A stretch of DNA of 6,722 nucleotides from Chloroflexota bacterium (GTDB lineage: Bacteria; Chloroflexota; Ktedonobacteria; Ktedonobacterales; JACDGC01): NCBI GenBank assembly GCA_021812265.1, contig JAKAOI010000128.1, positions 1-6,722 on the forward strand. Reading direction: 5' to 3'. Position numbers and translations under genes: made by a program. Each line of letters opens with the position of its first letter. Within the stretch, counting starts at the first letter, position 1. The notes beneath the pieces were generated by a model. That model was not told the DNA's origin and made no database searches. It saw only the letters and a list, made by a program, of their open reading frames with translations. Of the stretch, positions 1 to 6,613 are shown piece by piece.

Positions 1-1
1 G

Positions 2-334
2 GGCAATATTATCAGTAACGCAATTAAATATTCTCCCGACGGCGGTGAAATTTGCATTACTATCAAACGATCTTCCGATGCAAATATGGCGGAAGTTTCG
101 GTTATCGATCATGGCATCGGTATACCACAATCACAGCATAGCCGGATATTCAGCAGATTTGAACGCGCTGATAACGCCAGATCGCTCAGTATCAGCGGAA
201 CGGGTCTGGGATTATTTATCAGCAAAGAAATTATCGAGCGCCAAGGCGGACATATTTGGTTTGTTTCAGATTTAGGAAAAGGCTCCACATTTTTTATTGC
301 GCTGCCGCTGGCTCTTCCTATTGATGAAGAATAA
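2..334 (+). CDS. Sensor histidine kinase, C-terminal ATPase domain (5'-truncated by window edge)
   Basis: This is the last 110 residues of a histidine kinase; the frame is already open at base 2 and the start, sensor and HisKA parts lie outside the window. Seen in sequence: the N box (NAIKYSP, residues 6-12, Asn6 expected to coordinate Mg), the G1 box DHGIGIP (36-42), the F box IFSRFERAD (49-57) and the G2 box GTGLGL (66-71), then the usual GGHIWF...GKGSTF strand pair before the stop. That is the full ATP-binding half of a HATPase_c fold, so this end looks functional. Family knowledge: the domain phosphorylates a histidine in the adjacent dimerisation domain and the phosphate then goes to a response regulator. 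The G1 box has His where Asn is more common, which occurs in the family. No response regulator gene follows directly, so its partner is upstream or elsewhere. The input signal cannot be inferred. Confidence 0.93.
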   Translation, partial: GNIISNAIKYSPDGGEICITIKRSSDANMAEVSVIDHGIGIPQSQHSRIFSRFERADNARSLSISGTGLGLFISKEIIERQGGHIWFVSDLGKGSTFFIALPLALPIDEE

Positions 335-476
335 CCAATATCGGCATCCGGATATAAATGAGATTGCAAAAGGCGCGGCAGCTTATTTTGTGATAGATTT
401 TGATGTCTCCAAAGATTTTTTTGCCCTAAGATACTATACAATGCATACCGATAGAGAAAATTAACACGATGTACCG

Positions 477-482
477 AAAGGA
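477..482 (+). promoter_or_regulatory. Shine-Dalgarno site deciding the start of the methyl-accepting protein
   Basis: AAAGGA lies 10 bases before the ATG at 493. The upstream in-frame ATG at 469 has no comparable site, and the extra peptide it would add (MYRKEFFF) is simply the ribosome binding site and spacer read as codons. This favours initiation at 493. Confidence 0.6.
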
Positions 483-492
483 ATTTTTCTTT

Positions 493-1326
493 ATGTATGC
501 TTCAGATACCGGAGAAGCGTCACTTCAAATATTAGCGTCATTGATTCCGGCTTTAACGGGGCTTTTTGACGATGATGTGGCGTTTGCCGTTTGTGATCGG
601 GAAAAATGCATAGCGTTGCAGCAAGGAGTTCATCTGCACCTTAATCTAAATCCCGGAGAAACTATTCGACCGGGCGGCGCTTTTCATGAAGCGCTGCGAA
701 CGGGCAAAAGCGTTGTTAAATTTATACCAAAAGAATTATATGGAGTTGAATTCTATTCACATGCAATACCATTGAAAAACGCCGGCCAAATATATGGTGT
801 ATTTGTGGTCGCTAAAGGCATTGCCAAGAAGGTGGAAGTGAGCGCAATGACAACGGAACTTGTGAATTCTCTTCAGCAAATTACCGAAACTGCCAATGGA
901 ATAGCAAACAGTTTACAAGAAGTAGCGCATAAAAATACTCAGTTGGTCACTGAAGCCCAAAGCGTGCAAAGTCAAACAAAAGACACGAATGAAATTCTTA
1001 CTTTTATTCAGGAAGTTGGCATACAAACTAATTTGCTTGGCTTAAACGCCGCTATTGAAGCGGCGCGGGCAGGACAAGCTGGCGCAGGATTTAGCGTTGT
1101 CGCTGAAGAAATCCGCCGGATGGCGACATCTACCAGTGAATCGGCAAAGAAAATCGGTATAACATTACACACTATTGATGTTTCTGTCAATCAGATTACC
1201 GAGAAATTATTTTCCGTAAATACATTGTTTCAAGGGCAGGCTGCTGCGGTTGAACAAATATCTGCCACCATCGGTAACTTAACATCGACTGCGCAAAAAC
1301 TTGATTCTTTGTCTGCAAAGCTATAG
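493..1326 (+). CDS. Small cytoplasmic methyl-accepting chemotaxis-type signal transducer
   Basis: A 277-residue protein (285 if the weaker ATG at 469 is used). Residues 1-110 form a compact alpha/beta N-terminal sensor-like region; residues about 115-277 are a helical methyl-accepting signalling domain. Its hairpin tip is plain: [17 protein letters not shown] (178-194) followed by [13 protein letters not shown] (199-211). No hydrophobic stretch is long enough to be a membrane segment and there is no signal peptide or HAMP, so it should be soluble. Family knowledge: such tips bind CheW and CheA, and short soluble versions with this kind of N-terminus are common in Firmicutes. Against the consensus AGExGRGF, this protein has Gln195 for Glu and Ala198 for Arg, close to the region that contacts CheW/CheA. 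The helices flanking the tip are short. It follows a histidine kinase gene on the same strand after about 160 bp and converges on the LuxR gene. Ligand and output are unknown; no che genes are in view. Confidence 0.88.
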   Translation: MYASDTGEASLQILASLIPALTGLFDDDVAFAVCDREKCIALQQGVHLHLNLNPGETIRPGGAFHEALRTGKSVVKFIPKELYGVEFYSHAIPLKNAGQIYGVFVVAKGIAKKVEVSAMTTELVNSLQQITETANGIANSLQEVAHKNTQLVTEAQSVQSQTKDTNEILTFIQEVGIQTNLLGLNAAIEAARAGQAGAGFSVVAEEIRRMATSTSESAKKIGITLHTIDVSVNQITEKLFSVNTLFQGQAAAVEQISATIGNLTSTAQKLDSLSAKL

Positions 1327-1376
1327 CAGCGCAGAATCCCGAAGATATTTATATGTAATTTATATCAGCGGCCAAG

Positions 1377-4046
1377 CTAGATAAGACGCTGCGCGCGCGC
1401 ATACGCAACTGCTTGCGCGCGCGTGTGAGTGTGCAGTTTCAGAAAAATATTTTTTACATACCATTTTACCGTACTTGGCGCAATCTGCAGCCGCACAGCA
1501 ATATCCTTATTTTCTAATCCTTCAGCAATATACATCAATATTTCCTGTTCCCGATTGCTCAGTAATTTGACAGAATTTTTTGTGTTAGGCATTTCAGCCA
1601 TGATATGACTGATAATATTCGCTAAATATTTTTGCGGGCCAATCTTTTTTGCTTGCGCGGCGCGCAGTAAATCTATAATAATTGGACCAATTTCACAAAA
1701 TATACGCATATACGCAGAAGGCTCAGCAATCTGCAATGCCGTTTCCAGCGCTTGCAGCGCATCGGCTTCTTGCAGCCGGCGTTTCAACAACACAGCCTTC
1801 CAAATAAGAATCTCTAGCACAGACGCATATCTTCCGGCAGCTTTTGCTGGAATTTCTAAATCTTGTACAATAGTTTCTGCAGCGTCATCGGCTTTCACTG
1901 TTATTAAAATGCGCAACGCAATCAGCCGATTTTGTTCTGAAAGATATGTCAGCGGCTCATCTCGCCGCGAAATAAAAGCAAGCGCCCATTGTTTTGCTGA
2001 CATTTCATCACCGCCATATAAATGGTAAAACGCATACGCCGAGGCGATTGTGTCGTCAAACTGCCGTACACCGGAATGAATAACTAACCGTTCCAGCAAC
2101 CGCAAACGCCTTAAACTTTGGGAGGTATGCTGCAATGCAGTTTCAACACGAAGCAATTGTAATTGGCCATAAATAATATTTCCCAAGTCACCCCACATTG
2201 GCGCAAGGTTTAATCCCTTTTGTAAATTATCAACTGCTGCGTCTGTGTTGCCCCATTCTCGAAAAATTGCGTCAAAACCAATATAAACCATCCCTGCTAC
2301 CGGCAAAACACTGCCATTGGGAGCCGACGCTAAACATATGGCGTCACGGAATACTGTCTGCGCTTCTTGCAGTCGCGCCATGGCCATCAAAGTAAAACCT
2401 TCGCCATACAAAGAAGTAATTGCCACATTTGCAATACGCTGTTTTATGGCAAATGCATACGATTCGCGAAACGCTGGCAACGCCATATTCATATTGCCGT
2501 CCCACCAATATGCCGCCGCAGCGCCAATAAGCAGCAGCGCTTGTTCCAGCGCGTTATTTTGCGGCAAATAGCAAAGCGCTTGCTGAAGATATTGCTGTGT
2601 TAATTGAATTTGCCCTTTCGAAGACGCTATCATTGTTTTAAGCAGCCACACTTCACCCATATTGCCATGAATACTGTTTGCCGCTTCCACTGGGGTAAGT
2701 GAATTTTGCGCTTCAGCGGGGTGTTTGGTAAGAATATGCGCAGCCAATTCAGTATATTTTTCGGCTTTGTTCAATTGCCCGATGTTCGATACAATTGCAG
2801 CATAAATCATAATAAGCTGCACATTCATAAAACGTATATTTTTGGGTATACTTTGTAACCAACTGTATATCGTCATCATTTCGCCATTCAACATTTTTAA
2901 TGGCGCTGTTCGTATGATCAATGGAATTGCAATATCCCATAATCGATATATCGTTGCAATCAAGATTGCAGTGTCAGCGTCATCCTGTCCGTTAAACCAT
3001 TCCGCCGCGCGGCGCGCAAGAATGTTGAGCAATTCGGGTGATTCCGCTCGCAGTTGTGCGCGCAAAAAATCACTGATAAGCGGATGAAATCGATATAGTT
3101 CTGAAGTTATATCAATAGGCTCTATAAATATTTTAGACACAATAAGTTCATGGAATAGCTCGTATCCAGCCGTATTTTGCGTTACCGCCGTGCAAGATTC
3201 AGCGTTAAAAATAGGCAGTACGGAAATTTGTTTAATAAATAACTGCAACTGCGGGTTCAGTCCTTTTAACGCTTCTTGTTCAAGATATGCAACCAGCAAG
3301 TGGTTTTGTCCTGTAAATCTTTCTAATTGAAATTGCTCCGGTGATTCTTTTTGATACGCTTGTCCCGCTAAATGCAGCGCCGCGCCCCATCCGCGTGTTT
3401 GTTCCGCAAGTGTTTTTGCGTCTTTATCAGTTATAGCAATGTGATAGATTTGCCGGAGCAATGCAGTGGATTCTTCTGTCGTAAATTGCAGGTCTTGCTC
3501 GGTGATTTCCACAATTTCTTCGCGCAGCTTCAATTTACTTAACCCAATGGGAATGGCGTTTCGCGCAATACACAATACATGAAGCGAAGTCGGCGCATGT
3601 TCTATAAAATATAAAAATTCATTGTGCAGCCGATGGTTGCGGATAAACTGCATGTCATCATATACCAAAACTATTTGTTTTTGCTGCTCTTCAAGATGCT
3701 GAATCAATTCATCAATCAATGCATAGCGCCGCGCATACAACAGAATCTTTTGCTGTTCAAGTGAAATATCCAAAACAGCGCAGGTATAACGCCAAAATCT
3801 TGCCGGATCGTTATCCAGCATATCCAGCGTCAGCCATCCGGCAGCAATGTGTTCATGGCGCAGGCACATTGCTGCCGCAGTAGTTTTGCCGTATCCTGCC
3901 GGCGCTGCAATAATGGTTACATGGCGCAACAATCCTTCGGCAATCTGTTTACTAACCCGCGCCCTGAATAATCGATCGGCTTGAATTGGCGGCGGATGCA
4001 TTTTAGCGCGCAAAAGAATTTCCGCAGTATTGGATATATTTGGCAT
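1377..4046 (-). CDS. LAL/MalT-family ATP-dependent LuxR transcriptional regulator
   Basis: An 889-residue regulator, typical LAL length (850-950). Domains in order: a short leader matching the family start (LLRAKMHPPP, about residues 9-18); a STAND-type NTPase with Walker A PAGYGKTT (49-56) and Walker B IVLVYDD (125-131); a winged-helix-like region with RGWGAALHLAG (218-228) and RFHPLISDFL (319-328); a long alpha-helical, TPR-like middle (about 350-800); and a C-terminal LuxR helix-turn-helix (828-889) with LSNREQEIL, ENKDIA and STVKWYVKNIFLKL. Family knowledge: ATP and an inducer switch the protein to an oligomer that activates transcription. The start at 4046 is preferred because homology-like sequence begins there and a TATAAT box sits just upstream; the frame stays open to an ATG at 4112, giving 22 extra residues unlike the family, and neither start has a clear Shine-Dalgarno site. 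It lies about 215 bp beyond trpA on the same strand. Target genes and inducer cannot be told. Confidence 0.93.
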   Translation of the reverse strand: MPNISNTAEILLRAKMHPPPIQADRLFRARVSKQIAEGLLRHVTIIAAPAGYGKTTAAAMCLRHEHIAAGWLTLDMLDNDPARFWRYTCAVLDISLEQQKILLYARRYALIDELIQHLEEQQKQIVLVYDDMQFIRNHRLHNEFLYFIEHAPTSLHVLCIARNAIPIGLSKLKLREEIVEITEQDLQFTTEESTALLRQIYHIAITDKDAKTLAEQTRGWGAALHLAGQAYQKESPEQFQLERFTGQNHLLVAYLEQEALKGLNPQLQLFIKQISVLPIFNAESCTAVTQNTAGYELFHELIVSKIFIEPIDITSELYRFHPLISDFLRAQLRAESPELLNILARRAAEWFNGQDDADTAILIATIYRLWDIAIPLIIRTAPLKMLNGEMMTIYSWLQSIPKNIRFMNVQLIMIYAAIVSNIGQLNKAEKYTELAAHILTKHPAEAQNSLTPVEAANSIHGNMGEVWLLKTMIASSKGQIQLTQQYLQQALCYLPQNNALEQALLLIGAAAAYWWDGNMNMALPAFRESYAFAIKQRIANVAITSLYGEGFTLMAMARLQEAQTVFRDAICLASAPNGSVLPVAGMVYIGFDAIFREWGNTDAAVDNLQKGLNLAPMWGDLGNIIYGQLQLLRVETALQHTSQSLRRLRLLERLVIHSGVRQFDDTIASAYAFYHLYGGDEMSAKQWALAFISRRDEPLTYLSEQNRLIALRILITVKADDAAETIVQDLEIPAKAAGRYASVLEILIWKAVLLKRRLQEADALQALETALQIAEPSAYMRIFCEIGPIIIDLLRAAQAKKIGPQKYLANIISHIMAEMPNTKNSVKLLSNREQEILMYIAEGLENKDIAVRLQIAPSTVKWYVKNIFLKLHTHTRAQAVAYARAQRLI

Positions 4047-4068
4047 AGACAACAGACTTTTTCGGTGA

Positions 4069-4074
4069 ATTATA
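4069..4074 (-). promoter_or_regulatory. Candidate -10 box for the LuxR-family regulator
   Basis: A perfect TATAAT in minus orientation ends 22 bases before the ATG at 4046, which would give a leader of roughly 15 bases. The expected -35 position about 17 bases upstream holds only a poor match to TTGACA. The surroundings are AT-rich, so a chance match is possible. If real, it excludes the longer start at 4112. Confidence 0.35.
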
Positions 4075-4153
4075 TAATTTAAACTTTCGTATAAATCATA
4101 TATATACATCATATAACAAAGGGTTTACCGCCGATATTAAGGAAATAACTTTC

Positions 4154-4194
4154 AAAGCGCCGCTGCAAATTTTGCGCGGAAAACTTAACGCTTT
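4154..4194. repeat. Imperfect inverted repeat between trpA and the regulator gene
   Basis: The two halves CCGC(T)GCAAA and TTTGCGCGG (4160-4179) can pair with one bulged base, and AAAGCG (4154-4159) can pair outside it with CGCTTT (4189-4194), leaving an unpaired stretch on one side. It sits in the 214-bp gap (4047-4260) downstream of trpA. Neither strand has a T run directly after the stem, so it is not a standard intrinsic terminator. It could be an mRNA 3'-end stabiliser, a weak terminator or an operator; nothing decides between these. The rest of the gap shows no gene. Confidence 0.3.
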
Positions 4195-4260
4195 CACACA
4201 AAAATCTACAGATCTTATCCATTCCTCGCAGTATCTCCTGCCATAAAACTTCCAATATGT

Positions 4261-5085
4261 TTATTGCGTTACTGCCGCAGCGCGCATACGCCGCGCCAAA
4301 ATTTCCGCGCTTTTAACACCTGCTGCAGTATCTGTTGCGCCGACTTCATCATAAGCGTTCATCAAAGCAGAGCCAACAATTACACCATCCGCATAACGCG
4401 CCGCTAACGAAGCGTGTTTGGGTTTCGATATTCCAAACCCCACACACAGCGGAATATTTGGGGCAGCAACGTGAACCCGCTGCATAAATTGCGGTAAATC
4501 TTCAGCTAACGCTGCGCGCGCGCCGGTTACGCCATTTAAACTGACACAATAAATAAATCCTGAATCGGCCTCTTGCGCAGCGGCGCCTATCGCTTTCAGT
4601 CGCCGATCAGAACTGGATGGCGCCGCCAAAAAAATAGGCGCAATTGTGTATGGTTTGCCCGCAGATATCACCGCCAAAGATTCTTCTACCGGAAGATCCG
4701 GAGTAATGCACCCACATATTCCCGAATTTGCGGCGCTGCGCATAGCCTCATCCAACCCCATGCGCAACAATGGATTGTAGTAGCCCATCATCACCAACGG
4801 AATATTCGTTTTCCTTGCTATTTGCTCTGCCATCTGAAAATATTTCCGCAGCGTCATGCCGTTTTCCAGCGCGCGCTGGCTGGCTTTTTGAATTGTTGCG
4901 CCATCCGCCAAAGGATCAGAAAACGGCGCGCCAAGTTCAATAATATCGGCGCCGGCGTCGGCCATTGCCTGCGCTATAGCGAGGCTTGCCGCTTCGTTTG
5001 GGTACCCAAGCATTACATATGGAATAAAGGCGGCGCGTTTTTCTTGCTTCGTTGTTGCAAATACATTTTGCAGCGTATTTGTCAT
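4261..5085 (-). CDS. trpA: Tryptophan synthase alpha subunit
   Basis: A 274-residue TIM-barrel enzyme, near the usual 260-270. It cleaves indole-3-glycerol phosphate to glyceraldehyde 3-phosphate and indole, which passes through a tunnel to the TrpB active site in the cytoplasmic alpha2-beta2 complex. Seen: FIPYVMLGYP (20-29), then IELGAPFSDPLADG with the expected catalytic Glu50 and Asp61, PLVMMGYYNP (96-105), CITPDLPVEE (126-135), the loop-6 segment GVTGAR (185-190) and the phosphate-binding elements VGFGIS (215-220) and DGVIVGSA (233-240). No key residue is missing. The start is supported by AAAGG at 5097-5101, 11 bases upstream. It is the last recognisable trp gene and follows trpB, but a tandem structured repeat separates them by 288 bp, so its expression may depend on readthrough of that region or on reinitiation. 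Confidence 0.97.
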   Translation of the reverse strand: MTNTLQNVFATTKQEKRAAFIPYVMLGYPNEAASLAIAQAMADAGADIIELGAPFSDPLADGATIQKASQRALENGMTLRKYFQMAEQIARKTNIPLVMMGYYNPLLRMGLDEAMRSAANSGICGCITPDLPVEESLAVISAGKPYTIAPIFLAAPSSSDRRLKAIGAAAQEADSGFIYCVSLNGVTGARAALAEDLPQFMQRVHVAAPNIPLCVGFGISKPKHASLAARYADGVIVGSALMNAYDEVGATDTAAGVKSAEILARRMRAAAVTQ

Positions 5086-5096
5086 AATATAGTTTT

Positions 5097-5101
5097 CCTT
5101 T
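5097..5101 (-). promoter_or_regulatory. trpA ribosome binding site
   Basis: AAAGG within an A-rich stretch, read on the minus strand, lies 11 bases before the trpA ATG. It lies outside the repeat copies, so trpA keeps its own initiation signal despite the repeat upstream. Confidence 0.55.
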
Positions 5102-5125
5102 TATTAATATAAACCTGAACCAAAA

Positions 5126-5251
5126 AAGGAATACGGGAATGTGGGGACACCCCACACCCTGTCAGAGGGCATGCTGCCCCCTGCGCCTCCTGTTGTATGT
5201 TTCGCTTTCGCTCAGGTCTCTAATAGTCAAAGCTGAGTTCCGTTGGATTAT
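5126..5251. repeat. 126-bp structured tandem repeat, copy 1 (trpA-proximal)
   Basis: First of two head-to-tail copies. Pairings seen within the copy: ends ACGGGAA (5133-5139) with TTCCGT (5238-5243), one bulge; GTGGGG (5141-5146) with CCCCAC (5150-5155) over a 3-base loop; CCCT (5157-5160) with AGGG (5166-5169), which competes with GGGCA (5167-5171) pairing TGCCC (5175-5179); and CTCAG (5211-5215) with CTGAG (5233-5237). Together these make a closed multi-branched fold. It is transcribed in the trp mRNA if the operon is continuous. No family name can be given. It could be a small non-autonomous mobile element, an intergenic repeat family or a structured RNA. Only a genome-wide copy count would decide. 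Confidence 0.9.
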
Positions 5252-5377
5252 AAGGAATACGGGAATGTGGGGACACCCCACACCCTGTCAGAGGGCATGC
5301 CGCCCCCTGCGCCTCTTGCTGTATGTTTCGCTTTCGCTCAGATCTCTAATAGTCAAAGCTGAGTTCCGTTGGATTAT
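5252..5377. repeat. 126-bp structured tandem repeat, copy 2 (trpB-proximal, contains trpB stop)
   Basis: Second copy, directly abutting the first with no spacer. It differs from copy 1 at four positions, all transitions: 5301 (T to C), 5315 (C to T), 5318 (T to C) and 5342 (G to A), comparing copy 1 to copy 2 on the + strand. The first change lies in a hairpin stem and turns a U-A pair into a U-G pair in trp-sense RNA, so the stem is kept there. The last four bases overlap trpB: the TAA stop (5374-5376) belongs to the repeat. Two further bases (5378-5379) match the start of a third copy. The near identity implies recent duplication or ongoing homogenisation. Confidence 0.9.
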
Positions 5378-6591
5378 AACGAGACACCCAGCGCCGACGC
5401 CGCAGTATTCATATCTTTATCCCCTCTGCCGGAAAGATTCACAATAATAATTTCACCGGCGCGCAACCCACCATTTTCGCGCAGCGCAAACAGTTCCGCA
5501 ATTGCGTGGGCGCTTTCCAGCGCAGGAATAATGCCTTCCATGCGGCACAACGCCTGAAACGCCGCCAGCGCCGCAACATCTTCAATAGTGGTATAGCGCG
5601 CTCTGCCGGTTTCTTTCAACATGCTGTGTTCCGGGCCAACTCCAGGATAATCCAGCCCAGCCGATACACTTTGTGTTTCTAAAATCTGGCCATCATCATT
5701 CTGCAGCACATAACTATATGAACCGTGCAGCGCGCCTGGGCTGCCATATGTGAGCGACGCAGCGTTATAGCCTGGCTCGGGTCCGGATCCGCCGGCTTCC
5801 ACACCGATTAATTCCACCGCAGCGTCATCAATAAAAGGATGAAAAATGCCGATAGCGTTGGAGCCGCCGCCAACACACGCAATCACCTTATCAGGCAAGC
5901 GACCCTCTGCGGCTAAAATCTGCCGGCGCGCTTCTTTGCCGATTACGGATTGAAAATCGCGCACGATGCGAGGAAACGGGTGTGGGCCAACTGCGGAGCC
6001 GATCAAATAATGGGTAGTTTGCGCATTTGTCACCCAGTCGCGCATCGCCTCATTAATTGCGTCTTTTAATGTTTTGCTGCCGCTTTCCACTGCGCAAACC
6101 TCTGCGCCCATCAGCCGAATACGAAACGCATTTAAGGTTTGCCGGCGAATATCTTCCACTCCCATATAAATAACACATTCCAGCCCCAATAACGCGCATG
6201 CCGCCGCAGTCGCCACGCCATGTTGGCCGGCTCCGGTTTCAGCAATAACACGCTGTTTGCCCATCCGTTTTGTCAGCAAAGCTTGCCCAATGGCGTTATT
6301 AATTTTATGCGCGCCGGTATGAGCGAGGTCTTCGCGTTTCAAATATATTTTTGCGCCAAAGTGTTCCGAAAGATTACGCGCATAATATAATGGAGTTTCT
6401 CTGCCGACAAAATCTTTCAGCAGATCATCCAATTGCCGCTGAAACAACGGATCTTGCCGCGCCGCCAGATATTCGTTTTCCAGCAATTCCAGCGCAAACA
6501 TAAGGCTTTCCGGCGCAAACACACCGCCAAAAGAACCAAAGCGGCCTGCCGCGTTTGGATATTCCTGAGATTTTTTTGTGGATTGAATCAT
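5374..6591 (-). CDS. trpB: Tryptophan synthase beta subunit
   Basis: A 405-residue PLP enzyme of normal length that condenses indole with L-serine to L-tryptophan, partnered with TrpA. Seen: the N-terminal [11 protein letters not shown] (18-28), the PLP-lysine motif [10 protein letters not shown] (Lys96), AETGAGQHG with the catalytic Glu118, PLP-phosphate loop GGGSNA (241-246), [10 protein letters not shown] (317-326), EGIIPALES (352-360) and SGRGDKD (387-393). The start at 6591 is chosen because GAGGG lies 5 bases upstream and the protein then has the family's usual length; an in-frame ATG at 6630 would add 13 residues and overlap trpF by 17 bases. With the chosen start there is a 22-bp gap after trpF, fitting one operon. 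The C-terminus is odd only in that the stop codon is contributed by the adjoining 126-bp repeat, so the last residues may differ from the ancestral end. Confidence 0.98.
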   Translation of the reverse strand: MIQSTKKSQEYPNAAGRFGSFGGVFAPESLMFALELLENEYLAARQDPLFQRQLDDLLKDFVGRETPLYYARNLSEHFGAKIYLKREDLAHTGAHKINNAIGQALLTKRMGKQRVIAETGAGQHGVATAAACALLGLECVIYMGVEDIRRQTLNAFRIRLMGAEVCAVESGSKTLKDAINEAMRDWVTNAQTTHYLIGSAVGPHPFPRIVRDFQSVIGKEARRQILAAEGRLPDKVIACVGGGSNAIGIFHPFIDDAAVELIGVEAGGSGPEPGYNAASLTYGSPGALHGSYSYVLQNDDGQILETQSVSAGLDYPGVGPEHSMLKETGRARYTTIEDVAALAAFQALCRMEGIIPALESAHAIAELFALRENGGLRAGEIIIVNLSGRGDKDMNTAASALGVSL

Positions 6592-6596
6592 ATAAA

Positions 6597-6601
6597 CCCT
6601 C
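6597..6601 (-). promoter_or_regulatory. trpB ribosome binding site
   Basis: GAGGG on the minus strand, 5 bases before the ATG at 6591, inside the 22-bp trpF-trpB gap. This decides the trpB start over the upstream ATG at 6630. Confidence 0.7.
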
Positions 6602-6613
6602 GCTGTCAGCTTG

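Noticed and set aside
109..441. Minus-strand open frame of 110 codons
   Set aside because: It is antisense to the histidine kinase ATPase domain and has no recognisable motif or ribosome binding site.
335..476. Promoter for the methyl-accepting gene
   Set aside because: A TATACA at 435-440 is present but no reasonable -35 lies at a workable distance, so I do not call it.
1327..1376. Bidirectional terminator between the converging genes
   Set aside because: The AT-rich stretch has only about five complementary bases at its ends and no stable stem or T run.
2198..3087. Several + strand frames of 65-84 codons
   Set aside because: All are antisense to the helical middle of the LAL regulator, overlap one another, and show no protein-like features.
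4573..5112. Long + strand open frame (179 codons)
   Set aside because: It lies fully antisense to trpA, whose conserved catalytic motifs are intact; its residues are low-complexity Arg/Cys/His-rich as expected of a complement frame.
5126..5180. Intrinsic terminator between trpB and trpA
   Set aside because: The GTGGGG/CCCCAC hairpin is followed in the trp direction by about 13 mixed bases before the T run, too far for a standard terminator; partial effects remain possible.
5126..5377. CRISPR array
   Set aside because: Only two 126-bp units directly abut with no spacers, and there are no cas genes; this is a tandem duplication.
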